A DNA stretch of 64,000 bases from Coenobita brevimanus (GCA_032717465.1 CM064632.1:28644578-28708577), one strand, 5' to 3'; shown: positions 1 through 12,339, counted from the first letter of the stretch. A program made the numbers and translations. Notes: a model not told the origin generated them from the letters alone.

Positions 1-2142
1 GCTGAGAGGATTGTGCGGGCTCGTCTCGCTTGGCGGCTGGGACCACTGCACCCAAGGATTTTCGCGTATCACCATGGTAGGAGTGCCACTCACTGCCTCG
101 CGTCTTTCCTTGGGGAACTGAGAGGGGGAAGGGGGATGGCCGTCTTCCTCGACCTTGAAAAGGCGTTTGAACTAGCCAGCCCTACAGTTATTCTGGCTGC
201 CCTTGCAGACAGGGGTGTGGGAGGCAGGCTTTTAGCCTGGATCAGGGACTTCTTTACGGATCGCTCCGCAGGGGTCAGATTCCAGGGGCACCTCTCACAC
301 TTTTGCAAACATTTAAATGGCACGCCACAGGGGAGCGTACTCAGCCCCCTCCTGTTTAATATCCTTATGGAGGGGCTCTTATCTCTCGATTATGGGCCTG
401 GCGTCACCCTCCTCTGTTATGCAGACGATCTTGCCCTCGTATTTACAAGAAGGGATTGTTTCCGACAGGCAGACTTGGCCCTTTCTCGGCTCCATGCCAA
501 GTGTGCTGAGTTAGGCCTAAAAATTAACTTCCAGAAGACAAAGTGCCTGCCATTTGGACTCCGCCCCCCAGACTTTCCACTGCTACTCGGTGGCCATCAG
601 CTCTCCATGGTCACTGCACATCGGTACTTGGGGGTCTGGCTTGACGCGGGTCTCAACTTTGCCTGCCATGTTCGGTACCTGAGGGAGCGTGCATCCACCC
701 GCATGGCTGCTCTCCGCTATCTGTCCAGGCGGAGTTTGGGGGCATCATTTTCCGTCCTACGGACCTTTTATACACACGCAGTCCGATCCTTGGTGGACTA
801 CAGCGCCATCTGCTTGACGGGCCTTGCTCCGCCAGTCGCTAGATCTCTGGAGGTCATCCAGAATGATGCCCTCCGCATTATGCTGGGTGCTCCACGCTGG
901 ACCCGACTTGCAAATCTGCGTATGGAGGGTGGCCTTCCATCTCTGGCCCATCGCATTGTTTTACGAGCGGCAATTATCACTCTGAAGCTAATACAGTGCC
1001 TACCTCACCTGCCTGTCTCTGCCCTCCTAAAACGCCTTCTCTGCCGCCCACCCGAGCCGGCCCCTCAGCGTGACTGGGCCCGCACCACAGCTGCTGCCAT
1101 CCATGGTTTGGGAGCTGCTGCGAGCCTATGTCAAGATCCCGACTCTCCCTTTCCTGGATACGTTGATCCACCGCCATGGGATCCTCCCCTTTTTAATATT
1201 TTTGGTCCATCGGAGGCTAAACCCCGCTCCTTGATTCCATCACTCCTTCGCCAGGAGGGTCTCAGTAGGGTGGCAGCTCTGGCCTCACCAGACTCAGCCA
1301 TCTACTACACTGATGGCTCTGTTTCCCCTAATGGCGCAGCTGGAGCGGCCTTTGTCTCTGGGCAAATAGTGGAAGCTTGGCGACTCTCTTCAGGTATCTC
1401 TGCTTTCCAGGCGGAACTTGCGGCCATCCTGGGTGCTTTGCGCCATGCTCACCACCATCGTCGCAATCGAGTCATAATCCACACAGACTCTCTTTCCTCC
1501 ATTCAGAGATTACGATCCTTCTCGCTGCATGACAACGTCTTTCTCCTCACAGCGATTCATACATTTGCGTCACTCCTTGTCCATAGGGGCGCAACGATTA
1601 ACCTTCACTGGCTCCCGGGACATGTGGGAATTAGTGGCAACGAGCGTGCTGATGACGCGGCGCGCTCAGCTTGCGATCTCCCAGACATCACATTCCCATT
1701 ACGCCCTAGTCCCTCGCACCACATCCGCACTCTCACTGCCACCATAGGCAGACTATCCCTAGAGGACCATCAACTCTGGGTCACGGAGGGCTCTTGCTCT
1801 GCAAAATGGTATGCTACTGCCACGTTGTATTCCCTTCTGTCGCTCCCCCCAGGACTACCTAATTTTATTGTAGTCCGACTTCGAAGATTGCGTCTTGGGT
1901 TTCTTTGCTACAAGCAAATTAGGGGTATGGAGCCAGACCCGTGTGAACATTGCTTGGCCAGCTGTGAGGAGCCCCTTTTGCATTATCTTCTGGACTGCCC
2001 AGCCACCACCAGGCTCAGGTCTGAGCTCGACTCGGCCCTAGCCCGAACTGGTGATGTCTTTAGGGACGCTGCTGGCATTGTTGCCCATGCACCACTAAAT
2101 ATATTACTTACTACGGTAAGGAATTGCCCTCCACCTCGATAA
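1..2142 (+). CDS. I-group non-LTR retrotransposon ORF2, C-terminal part (reverse transcriptase + RNase H)
   Basis: The frame is open from base 1, so the N-terminal part (an endonuclease, if present, and the RT fingers) lies outside the window. Counting the GTG at base 13 as residue 1, RT motif A is VFLDLEKAF with its Asp at 47, followed by GTPQGSVLSPLLFN, and the catalytic box is YADD (Asp 138 and 139). An RNase H domain follows with the expected acidic residues: D434 (YTDGS), E468 (QAELAA), D492 (HTDS) and D547 (NERADDAA), plus HWLPGHVGISGNERAD. The C-terminus has a CEHC...H....C zinc-ribbon-like segment typical of I/R1-type elements. RT plus RNase H without an LTR or integrase indicates the I superfamily; I cannot fix the clade. 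There is no internal stop or frameshift, so the copy looks young. It encodes the enzyme for target-primed reverse transcription. Confidence 0.93.
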   Translation, partial: AERIVRARLAWRLGPLHPRIFAYHHGRSATHCLASFLGELRGGRGMAVFLDLEKAFELASPTVILAALADRGVGGRLLAWIRDFFTDRSAGVRFQGHLSHFCKHLNGTPQGSVLSPLLFNILMEGLLSLDYGPGVTLLCYADDLALVFTRRDCFRQADLALSRLHAKCAELGLKINFQKTKCLPFGLRPPDFPLLLGGHQLSMVTAHRYLGVWLDAGLNFACHVRYLRERASTRMAALRYLSRRSLGASFSVLRTFYTHAVRSLVDYSAICLTGLAPPVARSLEVIQNDALRIMLGAPRWTRLANLRMEGGLPSLAHRIVLRAAIITLKLIQCLPHLPVSALLKRLLCRPPEPAPQRDWARTTAAAIHGLGAAASLCQDPDSPFPGYVDPPPWDPPLFNIFGPSEAKPRSLIPSLLRQEGLSRVAALASPDSAIYYTDGSVSPNGAAGAAFVSGQIVEAWRLSSGISAFQAELAAILGALRHAHHHRRNRVIIHTDSLSSIQRLRSFSLHDNVFLLTAIHTFASLLVHRGATINLHWLPGHVGISGNERADDAARSACDLPDITFPLRPSPSHHIRTLTATIGRLSLEDHQLWVTEGSCSAKWYATATLYSLLSLPPGLPNFIVVRLRRLRLGFLCYKQIRGMEPDPCEHCLASCEEPLLHYLLDCPATTRLRSELDSALARTGDVFRDAAGIVAHAPLNILLTTVRNCPPPR

Positions 2143-3110
2143 AGCAAGTTCGCGCAAGTAGTGCGCACCTGTGACGGGCTCTCTGTTTGCCCGTGTCCCA
2201 GGAAACTGGGACGAATATCTCACAAACAAACAAACCTCCTCACTTCCCGAAAGGATCAAGCCTTCCCCGTTCCGCGACCATCCAGCAACGAAGCCAACCA
2301 AACCGGTCAGTCCAATCAGACAACCAACGAACCAACATTCCCCGTCACATCCCGGATCACAGCCAGTCTCCCGTTCCGTGATTTGTGGTACACCCAGGTT
2401 CCGGGCCCCAGATGACACCCCTCCTCACTTCCCAGAGCGATCAAGCCTTCCCCGTTCCGCGACCATCCAGCACCAAAGCCAAGGAGGCAGTCAGCTAACC
2501 TAGACAATCAACCTGACAACCAAGCCAGACAAGCAACCAGACAACCAACCATATAACCAAGCCGGACAAATCAACCAACCAACAACCCCGTCGCATCCCG
2601 GATCACAGCCTGTCTCCCGTTCCGTGATTCGTGATGCACCCAGATCCCGGACCCCAGATGACACCTCTCCTCACTTCCCAGAAGGATCAAGCCTTCCCCG
2701 TTCTACGACCATCCAACAACCATGCCAAGCAACTAGCCAAATCAAGCAAGCAATCAACTAACCAAGACAATCACCTAATCAAGACAGACAATCAACCAAC
2801 AACCCCGTCGCATCCTGGATCACAGTCTGTCTCCCGTTCCGTGATTCGTGATGCACCCAGGTCCCGGACCCCAGATGACACCTCTCCTCACTTCCCAGAA
2901 GGATCAAGCCTTCCCCGTTCTGCGACCATCCAACAACCAACACAGCCAACCAAGACAACCACATGCCAAGACAAGCAAGCCCGCCCAGCTCTTTCCGTGT
3001 ACGGATACAGTTCGCTTCACCTGTGCGGGGGTGGACTCGATCTCACCCGCCACGGTTGGATCAGCGGAACCTTACCGACCCGGCCGTCACAGCCGGGTGA
3101 GGGATACAAA
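2143..3110 (+). repeat. 3' untranslated tail of the I-like LINE with four imperfect tandem units
   Basis: Directly after the ORF2 stop, a block with CCTCCTCACTTCCC followed by GATCAAGCCTTCCCCGTTC recurs at about 2235, 2420, 2666 and 2883. Spacing is therefore about 185, 246 and 217 bp. Each unit also contains CATCCCGGATCACAG and CTCCCGTTCCGTGATT. Between the conserved cores are CCAAACAACCAA-rich spacers of variable length. Repeated 3' tails occur in some LINEs and may be read by the element's own reverse transcriptase. The true 3' end is not certain; I place it near 3075-3110. Confidence 0.7.
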
Positions 3111-4334
<1,224 letters not shown>

Positions 4335-4520
4335 TTTACCATCGACATGGTGCTGACGAGGGGTGCCTTCACGCAGTAGAACTGATATAACCGGTTTTAA
4401 AAAGTCTCTCAACTCCCTCCATATCTCTCGAATGGAGGATGATGAACTGCACCTGGTTCCCGGCCAAGTGAGGTTTTGTGGCTATAGCAGTAGCAACACA
4501 AACGGCAGCAAATCTACTAC
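4335..4520 (+). repeat. dispersed repeat DR-A, copy 1 (degenerate)
   Basis: It contains GGGGTGCCTTCACG and then TGATATAACCGG followed by CTCTCAACTCC. The same order of motifs is found at 5400-5590 (minus), 6835-7012 (plus) and 25250-25450 (plus). No coding capacity. Nature unknown; it could be a SINE or an old DNA transposon fragment. Confidence 0.5.
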
Positions 4521-5399
4521 TGTTACTAGCCTACTGTCAACATGTCACCGGTAATAGAAAGCGGGAGGCCATTGCGTAACAGAAAAATTACCAGTAAAGA
4601 ATAAACGTTATCAACTGTCCCTTACTAACAACAACATGGCTCCCTGACTCCATGGCCGGGCCGGTGCTGTCCCTCTCGTGGTGGACGTGGTTTCTTTCTT
4701 AAGTGTAAGAAATCGTCTAGAATGAAAAAAGATGACGCTGTTAATATCACATATATATAGCATGCGAGAAAACATTAAGGCGCACTCTGCAGATTTCATC
4801 ACTTACGAAGAAATGTAATGAGGTCTGAACTCTGATCCAAAGATGACACTACTTAAAAACATATTGATTATTTTTTTATATTTTCTTGCAGATGCACCCA
4901 ATTCCTCCCCACAAGAATCATACATTATATTATCAACAATGAGTTTCGAATCATTCGACTACATGTAGGTCACAATAACTTACCGCAGCCAAAAGCTATA
5001 TGATTAGCTTTCTCACTACAGGTAAATCAATTATATAAACCCAGCGTATCCAAAAGATTAAATCTGTCGATATGAGTACAGTGGAATCGATCACATAAAC
5101 CCAGCGCCACCAAGTAATTTACTGTTTCAAATCGGTGGCGCGCTAAAGCCAGGCCAGCCGGAGACGCCATGGCGAGGCATCTGGTTACTCTGCAGTAGGG
5201 GTGGGGGCGGCCATCACACAGCACACGTTATTTTATTTATTTATTTACTATTTTAAGGTATTTATTTTGTGCGAGTTTGCCCTTCCGCTTTATTCCTTTC
5301 AATCCAGTGACTTATCATAAGTGCCTTGTTTTGCATATTACACCTTTATTTCCCTGTGTATGCCATGTATGTCCGTCACCAACATGGCCTGAATCAGTT
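4521..5399. other. no gene seen; short direct repeat inside
   Basis: Non-coding AT-rich DNA. The phrase ATAAACCCAGCG occurs twice, near 5036 and 5096, each preceded by a related word, giving a 60-bp offset direct repeat. Nothing else stands out. Confidence 0.45.
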
Positions 5400-5590
5400 A
5401 CGTTGTTGCTGCGTCCCCAGGCTTATCTGAAACGTGAACCCAGTGGATTGCAGGCTTAAGCTGCCTCCTTTAGTCCACCATTCTTTTGGGAAACAGGGTA
5501 GGAGTTGAGGAACGTGTGTATAACCAGGCAGTTGAGCCGCCCGGTTATATCAGCGTCATCAAATGAAGGCGTCCCTCTCTACCACAGTTA
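5400..5590 (-). repeat. dispersed repeat DR-A, copy 2
   Basis: Read on the minus strand it contains GAGAGGGACGCCTTCA, then TGATATAACCGGGCGG, then a TGGACT...AATCCA palindrome, then GTTCACGTTTCAGATAAGCC and GCAGCAACAAC. This matches, in order, the copies at 6835 and 25250. The paired words around 5435-5495 could form a short hairpin. Confidence 0.6.
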
Positions 5591-6230
5591 AGTACAAAAG
5601 AAAAATAAGGTGTAACAGGCAGAAATATATAGTAGAAGAGTTGTTGCCTCTAAGTCAACGAGAATGAGACAGACCGTCGAGCTGAAGAGAACATTAAGAG
5701 GAAGGATAATACAAGAAAACAATAAAGACAAATATGTAACTAAAGGACTAGGAGTAGCGTTAGTGAACCACCCCTTCACAACGATGACCTCTTTTATATA
5801 TTGTTCTTGCAGCCTTCTGACGATTTTATTCAGCTTTGCAATGGGTTAAAGAAATCCCTCTTATCCCCGCTCACCTCGTGATGTCTCCCTCACGCCCTCC
5901 CACAGGCTAAACAACGTGGTCCGGTGCTAAGAAAAGGACAGTTGTCTAAGGCGTTATGTAGCGGCGAGGATAACAGTGAAGGAGAGCAAAACACCTACCA
6001 AACAATAACTAAATAAAACAAACAAGACATAGACAGGCAGACCAATACAGACAGATAGATAAATTCCTAGGCAGATACAAATACAGGTGGGTAGATAGAC
6101 AGGTAGACAAATAAAGACAGATAGAAAGATAGAGAAAATAAAATCCTTCATCGTGAAGTGTATTGTGGTGGCCGTCCCTCACCACCACGAGGGAATATCC
6201 AGCAACACTGCCACGGCGTCTCTGATAACC
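5591..6230. other. no gene seen; GACA/GATA-rich patch
   Basis: No coding potential. About 6025-6130 is an imperfect patch of AGACAG, AGATAG and related words, probably a decayed tetranucleotide microsatellite. Near 5810, on the minus strand, is a copy of the AGCTGAATAAAATCGTC motif discussed in the findings. Confidence 0.45.
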
Positions 6231-6494
6231 AGAGCCTAATGAATTAACGCTGTCAGTATGCTGGCAACCAGAGCCTAATGAATTAACGCTGTCAGTATGC
6301 TGGCAACCAGAGCCTAGTGAATTAACGCTGTCAGTATGCTGGCAACCAGAGCCTAGTGAATTAACGCTGTCAGTATGCTGGCAACCAGAGCCTAATGAAT
6401 TAACGCTGTCAGTATGCTGGCAACCAGAGCCTAATGAATTAACGCTGTCAGTATGCTGGCAACCAGAGTCTCGTGAATCAACGTCATTATGTTC
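6231..6494 (+). repeat. 39-bp minisatellite, six copies plus a decayed seventh
   Basis: Units begin with AGAGCCTAATGAATTAACGC at 6231, 6270, 6309, 6348, 6387 and 6426; 6465 starts a diverged partial copy. Units are nearly identical, differing mainly by A or G in AGAGCCTARTG. Homogeneity points to recent expansion. There are no unique spacers, so it is not CRISPR-like. Confidence 0.95.
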
Positions 6495-6834
6495 TGGCCG
6501 GTCAGACCGTTGAACAAATTCTGTTTGCCTTTTTCCAGTTCCACCAGCCGTATAATAAGCTTGGGGACTTGGATATAATGCCAGTGTTATAAGTCTTATT
6601 CTGTGCGAAGATTGTGACTAGGACAAACGTGTTGCACATAGGCATTGATTATAAAAGTAGCATAAGAGGCTTCGAAGCACCTCATCCTTACTGATTTATT
6701 CTGCACACAGCATCACAATATCCTCTTGTATGTTTGCATGTATAACATACAAGAGTATTACGGTGTTATGTGCATAATAAATCGATTAGGACGAGGTGCT
6801 ACGAAGCCATTAACAGTTCTTGGTGTCCCTACTT
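6495..6834. other. no gene seen
   Basis: AT-rich DNA without coding signal or recognised repeat. A short TTGTATGTT / AACATACAA inverted pair lies near 6725-6752. Confidence 0.4.
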
Positions 6835-7010
6835 TACGTATCATTATGGTGTTGAGGAGGGACGCCTTCACGTGGTGGCACACATATAACTTGGTGGCTC
6901 TGCTGCCCGATGATACAAACGTCTTTCAGTTCTCTCCCTTGTCCCCAAAAGGAGGATAGTGGACTGCAAGAGGAGGACAGCTTCCGCCTGTAGTTCACTA
7001 GATGAACCTG

Positions 7011-7012
<2 letters not shown>
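6835..7012 (+). repeat. dispersed repeat DR-A, copy 3
   Basis: It contains TGTTGAGGAGGGACGCCTTC, an ATATAAC block, CCAAAAGGAGGATAG, GTGGACTGCAAG...GCCTGTAGTTCAC and ends in GGGCAACAGCAGCAG, running straight into a trinucleotide array. The motif order equals the copy at 25250-25450, which also ends in CAA repeats. Confidence 0.6.
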
Positions 7013-7048
<36 letters not shown>

Positions 7049-7070
7049 CAACAACAACAACAACAACAGC

Positions 7071-7138
<68 letters not shown>
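7013..7138 (+). repeat. compound (CAG)n(CAA)n(CTA)n microsatellite
   Basis: A CAG block, then a long CAA block with one CAG interruption, then about 14 CTA units. The same CAA-then-CTA order recurs at 22080-22130 and 41936-42060. Polyglutamine and polyleucine frames here are artefacts. Confidence 0.95.
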
Positions 7139-7224
7139 TAATATTACAATAAGGACAACAACTACATTTACTACTGCTTTTACTGCTATTAAAATATTGC
7201 AACAACAACAACAACTATTACTTT

Positions 7225-8455
7225 TTTTTTATAAATAACAGAACGGAGGAAGGAAAAACAAATGATTAAAAAAAAAAAAATCCATACATCAGATTACTGG
7301 TGTCCTCTGTTCATAAAATATCTGTAACAGTTAGACTTGAACAGCTGTGGGTTGAAATTTGGAGGGAAACAACTCTGGGGAAGCGAGTTCCAGAGAGATG
7401 CAGTTCGGGGAATGAAAGAATTCTGATAGGCAGAAGTTCTGCAGTATGGCAGAGTGACATTCCAGTCGTGAGCTCTACCAGATGCCCGTGTAGCATGAAG
7501 GAAGACGTGGAGAGGTGGCATCATGGACGCAACTTCGTCTGAGCATTTGCCAAAAAAATATCTGTAAAATAATGCAAGGGAGGCAACATTCCTTCTTACT
7601 TGCAGGGGAGGTAGTTTATATGTAGTGGCAGGGTTGTTAATGAATCTAACAGCTTTGTTCTGAATTTTGTCTAGTTGTCTTAATGCAACCTCTCCACAAC
7701 CATTCCACAAGGGTGAGCAATATTCAAGCTGAGAGCGCACATGACTCTTATAAATTATAGCTAACTGCTCATCGGCGAAGAAGTTACGGACTCTGTACAA
7801 TAATCCAAGTTTCTTTGAGGAGGTTTTAGCAAGTGATCTGACATGAGAGGTCCAGCAGAGGGCACTGTTAAGTGAGACGCCAAGAATTTCAGTACATTTG
7901 GAGATGGGAATATTAGTAGCACTGAAGGTAATGTACGAATCTGGCAATATCTGTCTCTTAATAAACTGTATATATTTAGTTTTACTAGCATTAAAAGAGA
8001 CAAGGTTGTTTTGTCCCCGTTCACTGATTGTAGATAGGTCTTGATTTATGGAGATGGCTGTACTGAGTTTAGAGGTAGAGATATTAGACTTTGTAAATGG
8101 ATATCTGAGTGTGAATGAACTATGTAGTGTTGAGTCATCTGCATATGAGTGGATGGGATTGTGGGTGACAGATAAGAGATCATTAATATGAACCAGAAAT
8201 AGGGTTGGCGCCAGAACTGATCCCTGCGGCACGCCGGCGTTAATTGAATGGAAATTGGAATATACATCATCTACTTTTACTCTTATTTTCCTGTCACTAA
8301 GATATGAAGAAATCAAAGGAACAAAAGACGTTAGTCCATAGCAAGGGAGTTTGGACAGCAGGGAACGGTGCCATACTCTGTCGAAAGCTTTAGAGATATC
8401 AAGAGCTACTGCATGAGTTTCTCCAAAAAGATCAATTGATCGATGGATGGTACAA
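7225..8455 (-). mobile_element. CR1-like LINE family A, 5'-truncated copy
   Basis: This minus-strand fragment keeps the RT palm, thumb and 3' end of family A, whose fuller copy is at 43745-46690. Shared 3' landmarks include TTTGTTTTTCCTTCCTCC downstream of the stop. The 5' break lies within the RT domain. On the plus strand both sides border CTA repeats (7100-7138 and 8452-8472), so insertion was into or next to a trinucleotide array, and a target-site duplication cannot be resolved. Confidence 0.85.
7294..8452 (-). CDS. reverse transcriptase fragment, CR1-like LINE family A
   Basis: An uninterrupted frame of about 385 codons. It begins inside RT motif A with ALDISKAFDRVWH, then has NAGVPQGSVLAPTLFLVHIND, the catalytic box YADD within HSYADDSTLH (about 8131-8150) and a C-terminal thumb ending FNPQLFKSNCYRYF. 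No RNase H domain follows. The first codons of the open frame, beyond 8452, read through a CTA microsatellite and are not part of the enzyme. All catalytic motifs that remain look intact, but fingers and endonuclease are missing, so it is a dead-on-arrival truncation. CR1/L2/Daphne-type assignment is by motif style; the exact clade is uncertain. Confidence 0.9.
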
Positions 8456-8784
8456 CTACTACTACTACTACTTTTATTTCTCAAGTAAATTTGTAGTTTT
8501 TACTTAACTGCCGTTTTCCTAACTAAAGACAACTGTCCCAATCTATTCGTAGGCCAGCTGTTTGTAGTTACCATGCTGTGATACCACTAAGCCATCATCA
8601 CGAGGTAAGATTCACCACCAGATAATTATCAGCTTTGCCAAATAGTCGTTAATAGTGAAACTGTTGCTGATTTTTATATACAACCCCTCTTTCTCGAAAC
8701 ATCTCTCCTACGCTGAGTGAAATCGTGATGCGATAGCAAGAACTACAGGTAAATAGAATGTACATCACCGTACCGACGGGGTTA

Positions 8785-8786
<2 letters not shown>

Positions 8787-8834
<48 letters not shown>
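8787..8834 (+). repeat. (GT)24 microsatellite
   Basis: 48 bp perfect array. Confidence 0.97.
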
Positions 8835-8835
<1 letters not shown>

Positions 8836-9946
8836 AGTTTGGACTTATTTCACTGACTGTCATGAGTGGATGCAACGGTGTAGAGTCTGGGGCAAAAGCT
8901 GCTTTATTGTTCCACTGCGTCAGTTTGGCATTTGGGACATGTCTGCCACATTCCTACATGACGCATCATCTCAACAAGAAAATAATTTGGGGGCGGGGAA
9001 ACATATCAAGCCTCTACCTTAGGATTATTTGCCAGTTGAGGGAAGTGAGAAGTAAAGGTGAAAATTTTGCCTAACGTGTGTCCGCGACTGTACTTGATCT
9101 AAATTATAGCAGATACAGACCTATCATGCCCAGATAAAATGTTGCCAAAGATAAAGTTAATTTTCAGGAAATGGAATGTTAATAATTCAGTCATTTCAAA
9201 TAGTCCTGGGTTCTCAGTTTTATGAGGACAAAATAGAATTATTAATGGAAAACTTACATCAAGTACCATATTGATTATACTTAAGGATGTGCACACCGAA
9301 TAAAAGCAAGGTTATTCCCTGATATTTTTCGCTGCAGAAATACCATTGCTTCCTATAGTAGGGATGTGTGATTCACGAACAAAAAAATAAAAAGCATGTA
9401 ATTATTAGACGACTCAAGACATTTCTAGTAACATCATAACACTGCTGGTCTGGTGGATATAAATAACAGTTCCAAACACGCTGGCATCGGCCAGTTTGCG
9501 GTGGGTGGGTTGGGAGGCTTTTGGCTTGCCACACACCTGAAGTTGGTTCGAGGTCTGCAGCCCCTCTGGCCCGGAACAGGGCTCAGCGCAGGACCAGGAC
9601 CGACTGACCCCGTGACTGGCCTCCACCACGACCGTGACCACAACAGTGACGTAGCTAATGATGCCTCAGGAAGAGTTAAGCTCCTTCGGGAGATGCTGTG
9701 TTTGGGGTTCACAGTTTTCAAAACGTCCCCCTTCTGTGTAATCACCAGCCATGTCTCGTTAGTCGCCAGGGTCGTATAAAGTCCTCACAAAGACTTTATG
9801 CCATTTTTTGCAAAAATGTACTCTCTTGTTTCTGATAATGATGATACATAATAATAATCACAACAAATTGTGTTCTGGGTTAATGAATTTCTGAAGTAGG
9901 GTAAATAGTGATATTACCTAACGCAGAAAAAATAAATGCAATGTAA

Positions 9947-9950
<4 letters not shown>

Positions 9951-9990
<40 letters not shown>
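9951..9990 (+). repeat. (GT)20 microsatellite
   Basis: 40 bp perfect array. Confidence 0.97.
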
Positions 9991-9993
<3 letters not shown>

Positions 9994-10351
9994 ATAAGTC
10001 CCATCAGTACTTTGGTGTTTGTGTGTGTTTTATTAGTCCCATCTGTACTTTTTATAATTATTTTGTCTAATACCAAACTGTTATTTTCTGCTTTAATAAG
10101 AGGCCTCTGGGGTAAATGGATCAGTAGTCTCTTCAGTAGGCTGGTGTCTTTATTCCTGCTTCCCAAAACGTTTTTATTTAGCTTAAGAAAAACATTTACT
10201 GAAGGGTTTACAGACAATACCCCTTGACCCTTTCATGTACTACTAATCTACTCGTAAAGAAACTCTCGTGGCGAAGTAGACATAACTGACCGTATTTTAA
10301 ACGAGTCTAATCATATTTTCCGACATGCAGTCTTCAAAACAATTATTGTCA

Positions 10352-10353
<2 letters not shown>

Positions 10354-10393
<40 letters not shown>
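10354..10393 (+). repeat. (GT)20 microsatellite
   Basis: 40 bp perfect array. Confidence 0.97.
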
Positions 10394-10397
<4 letters not shown>

Positions 10398-10539
10398 CTA
10401 ATAATTCCATTTATTTAAGTGTTAAGTGTCTGGTATACTTTTTTTTTTTACTTTGGTATGGTCCAGAATCACTCTCTTTCCATCTCGAATGCTGATGTAC
10501 TAAGAGAGTAACACTTCAATATGAACATGATCACGAAAA

Positions 10540-10660
10540 ATTGCTATAGATGAATGCAGAGCTGTAGCATTGTCTTAATTTCTGTCACTGAGCTACGCAA
10601 ATTAAACTGCAAAGGGACGAAAGTTTGGGGCAAATTAAGATGAAAACAGTATAGCTGTAG
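10540..10660 (+). repeat. dispersed repeat DR-C, copy 1
   Basis: Contains GTAGCATTGTCTTAATTTCT, GTCACTGAGCTACG, AAGGGACGAAAGTTTGGGGC and AAATTAAGATGAAAAC. The same series occurs at 15300-15440 and 39745-39890. Here and at 15.3 kb it directly abuts the ATC-repeat 3' end of an RTE element. Confidence 0.55.
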
Positions 10661-10668
10661 GAGTGAAG

Positions 10669-10945
10669 ATATCATCATCATCATCGTTATCATCATCACC
10701 ATCATCATCTCTCTTCCCACCCCAAGGTGAGGCGAGGAAGGGTTCTGAGAGCCAAAAATAAACTGGTAGAATGAAACACTAGCCAAATTTTGCCCAGCTG
10801 CATGAGCCACACTCCCGCTTACTCACCATTCAAGCCCCCGGAATACTGGCCCCACCCGATAGATCAGAAAACTTTTTTCGCAGGTAGCTTCACATTCACT
10901 CATCTGTCAGAGTCAGCCCGACGCCTGTCATGTTAAAAATAGGAG
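10669..10945 (-). mobile_element. RTE-type LINE (RTE-a), 3'-end fragment
   Basis: On the minus strand the fragment ends in GATGATGATGATGATATC-like repeats (10669-10710). The adjoining sequence (TTCAAGCCCCCGGAAT, AGCTTCACAT, CTGTCAGAGTCAGCCCGACG, all plus-strand wording) aligns with the 3' untranslated part of the RTE copy at 15485-16388. No coding part remains, so it is a severe 5' truncation, common for RTE copies. Confidence 0.65.
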
Positions 10946-11784
10946 AATAAGTATGAATAAACTGTTTTATACTCGTACATAACTAAAGGTCAGCAAAGTT
11001 TATCAGTAACGTTTAGTATCCATTAAACTTAAAATGTTGTAGTTTTTGTTGTGGCCACACAGCTCATGTAAAACGTGCTCATGTTTTGACTTGCCATTCA
11101 AAATGTGCAAGATATACTGATTCTGTTTTTTTTATTTTTATTTATTTTTTTCTAAAGGGGACTGCATTCCGACTACATTAACAGGTGGAGAATTTAAACG
11201 AGAGCATAAAGTTTATCAAAAATATTATTATGAGTTAATCTAATTTCAAATTATTATATTGTCCAATTACTTTTGTGTGAGAGATATCTATCCAGTTATT
11301 ATGTGTACTTTGGGATAATTATGTTAACAACAGTTCGTCAGAGCATAATGAACTTTTATGAACTACCAAAACAATAGAAGTCATAATTCTTGGGATGGGA
11401 AGGAGGAGGAGGAGGAAGGTATCCAGTCGTGCCCTTAAATGCCGGACCATTCTTGTTTCCTGGTTTGGGACTCGACTAAGATTGGGTGATATTTTGGATT
11501 GAGGCTGATCACGGAAAAAAAAAAAAAAAATCTAACGTCACTGCCCACATTTCATGATTTAAATAAAAAAAGAATAGAAAAAAAAAAGAATTACTGAGAA
11601 CAAAGTTGCGTTAATCTTAGCATATGACAATTCCATTATTTATGATACTTCATCTCTTGGGTAACATATATCAGTGCCATGCTTTTCCTCTTAGTATGTT
11701 GATTGGTGTCAAACAGGTAATCCAAAATACTATTAGATTTGGTTGACACCCATGTAGCAGTATTATCAGTCATTATATATTTAT
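10946..11784. other. no gene seen
   Basis: AT-rich, with A-runs at 11516-11530 and 11565-11590 and a short GGA repeat near 11400. No domain, repeat partner or RNA gene recognised. Confidence 0.45.
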
Positions 11785-11835
11785 ATCTATCTATCTATCT
11801 ATATAGATAGGTAGATAGATTGATAGATAGATACA

Positions 11836-11877
<42 letters not shown>

Positions 11878-11885
11878 ATACAGTA
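11785..11885 (+). repeat. (TATC)n/(GATA)n palindromic and (TA)n microsatellite
   Basis: ATCTATCTATCTATCTATAT is followed by AGATAGGTAGATAGAT, a self-complementary arrangement, then GATA units and a (TA)n run to about 11870. Confidence 0.85.
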
Positions 11886-11888
11886 TAT

Positions 11889-12115
11889 ATAACCGTTACT
11901 CCCAGTCCTTCATTTATGCAACAGGTCAGCTCTGGAACTGTCTCCCTCTGTCTGTATTTCCTGCTTCCAATGATCCACAGTCTTTCAAACGCAGTGTGTC
12001 AAGGCATCTCGAAATGATCGGATCTTGAATTTGGCTCTCTCTTGTACTTCGTTTTTCTCTTGGAAGGAACAATTATTGCGGGCTCGTGGCCTTTGGTTTC
12101 TTCATCCACACACAA
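11889..12115 (+). mobile_element. CR1-like LINE family B, 3' end fragment
   Basis: About 225 bp aligns closely, by eye around 90%, with the 3' end of the minus-strand element at 54272-57690. It covers the last RT codons (CAGTCCTTCATTTATGCAAC, GGTCAGCTCTGGAACTGTCT), the stop region ATGATCGGATCTTGAATTTG and the tail GCGGGCTCGTGGCCTTTGGT. The fragment starts immediately after a TA-rich microsatellite. The frame is already broken. Confidence 0.85.
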
Positions 12116-12339
12116 AAAAATATATACATATAATTATACAGTATATATCTACTTCTATCTATCCGCCTACCTATCTGCCTATCAATACTGACAATCGGCA
12201 TCATTTACAAAGAATTAATGGACCACAAACACGTAGCTGCAGACTCACGGAGACATGCGAGATCAATTTGCTATGTTTATGTTTTTGAAGTGTGTCAGAT
12301 GTGTTCTTCAGAGTCCCTCTAATGTCAGATGTCTCACTT

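Larger units (their letters stand above)
8456..10353. other. non-coding stretch with two (GT)n arrays
   Basis: Contains (GT)24 at 8787-8834 and about (GT)20 at 9951-9990, followed by a second copy of a GTGTGTTTTATNAGTCCCAT word at about 9984 and 10024. The rest shows no coding signal. A GC-rich island at 9480-9640 has open frames on both strands without recognisable domains. Confidence 0.5.

Noticed and set aside
6231..6494. 39-bp direct repeats resembling a CRISPR array
   Set aside because: Contiguous tandem units without spacers.
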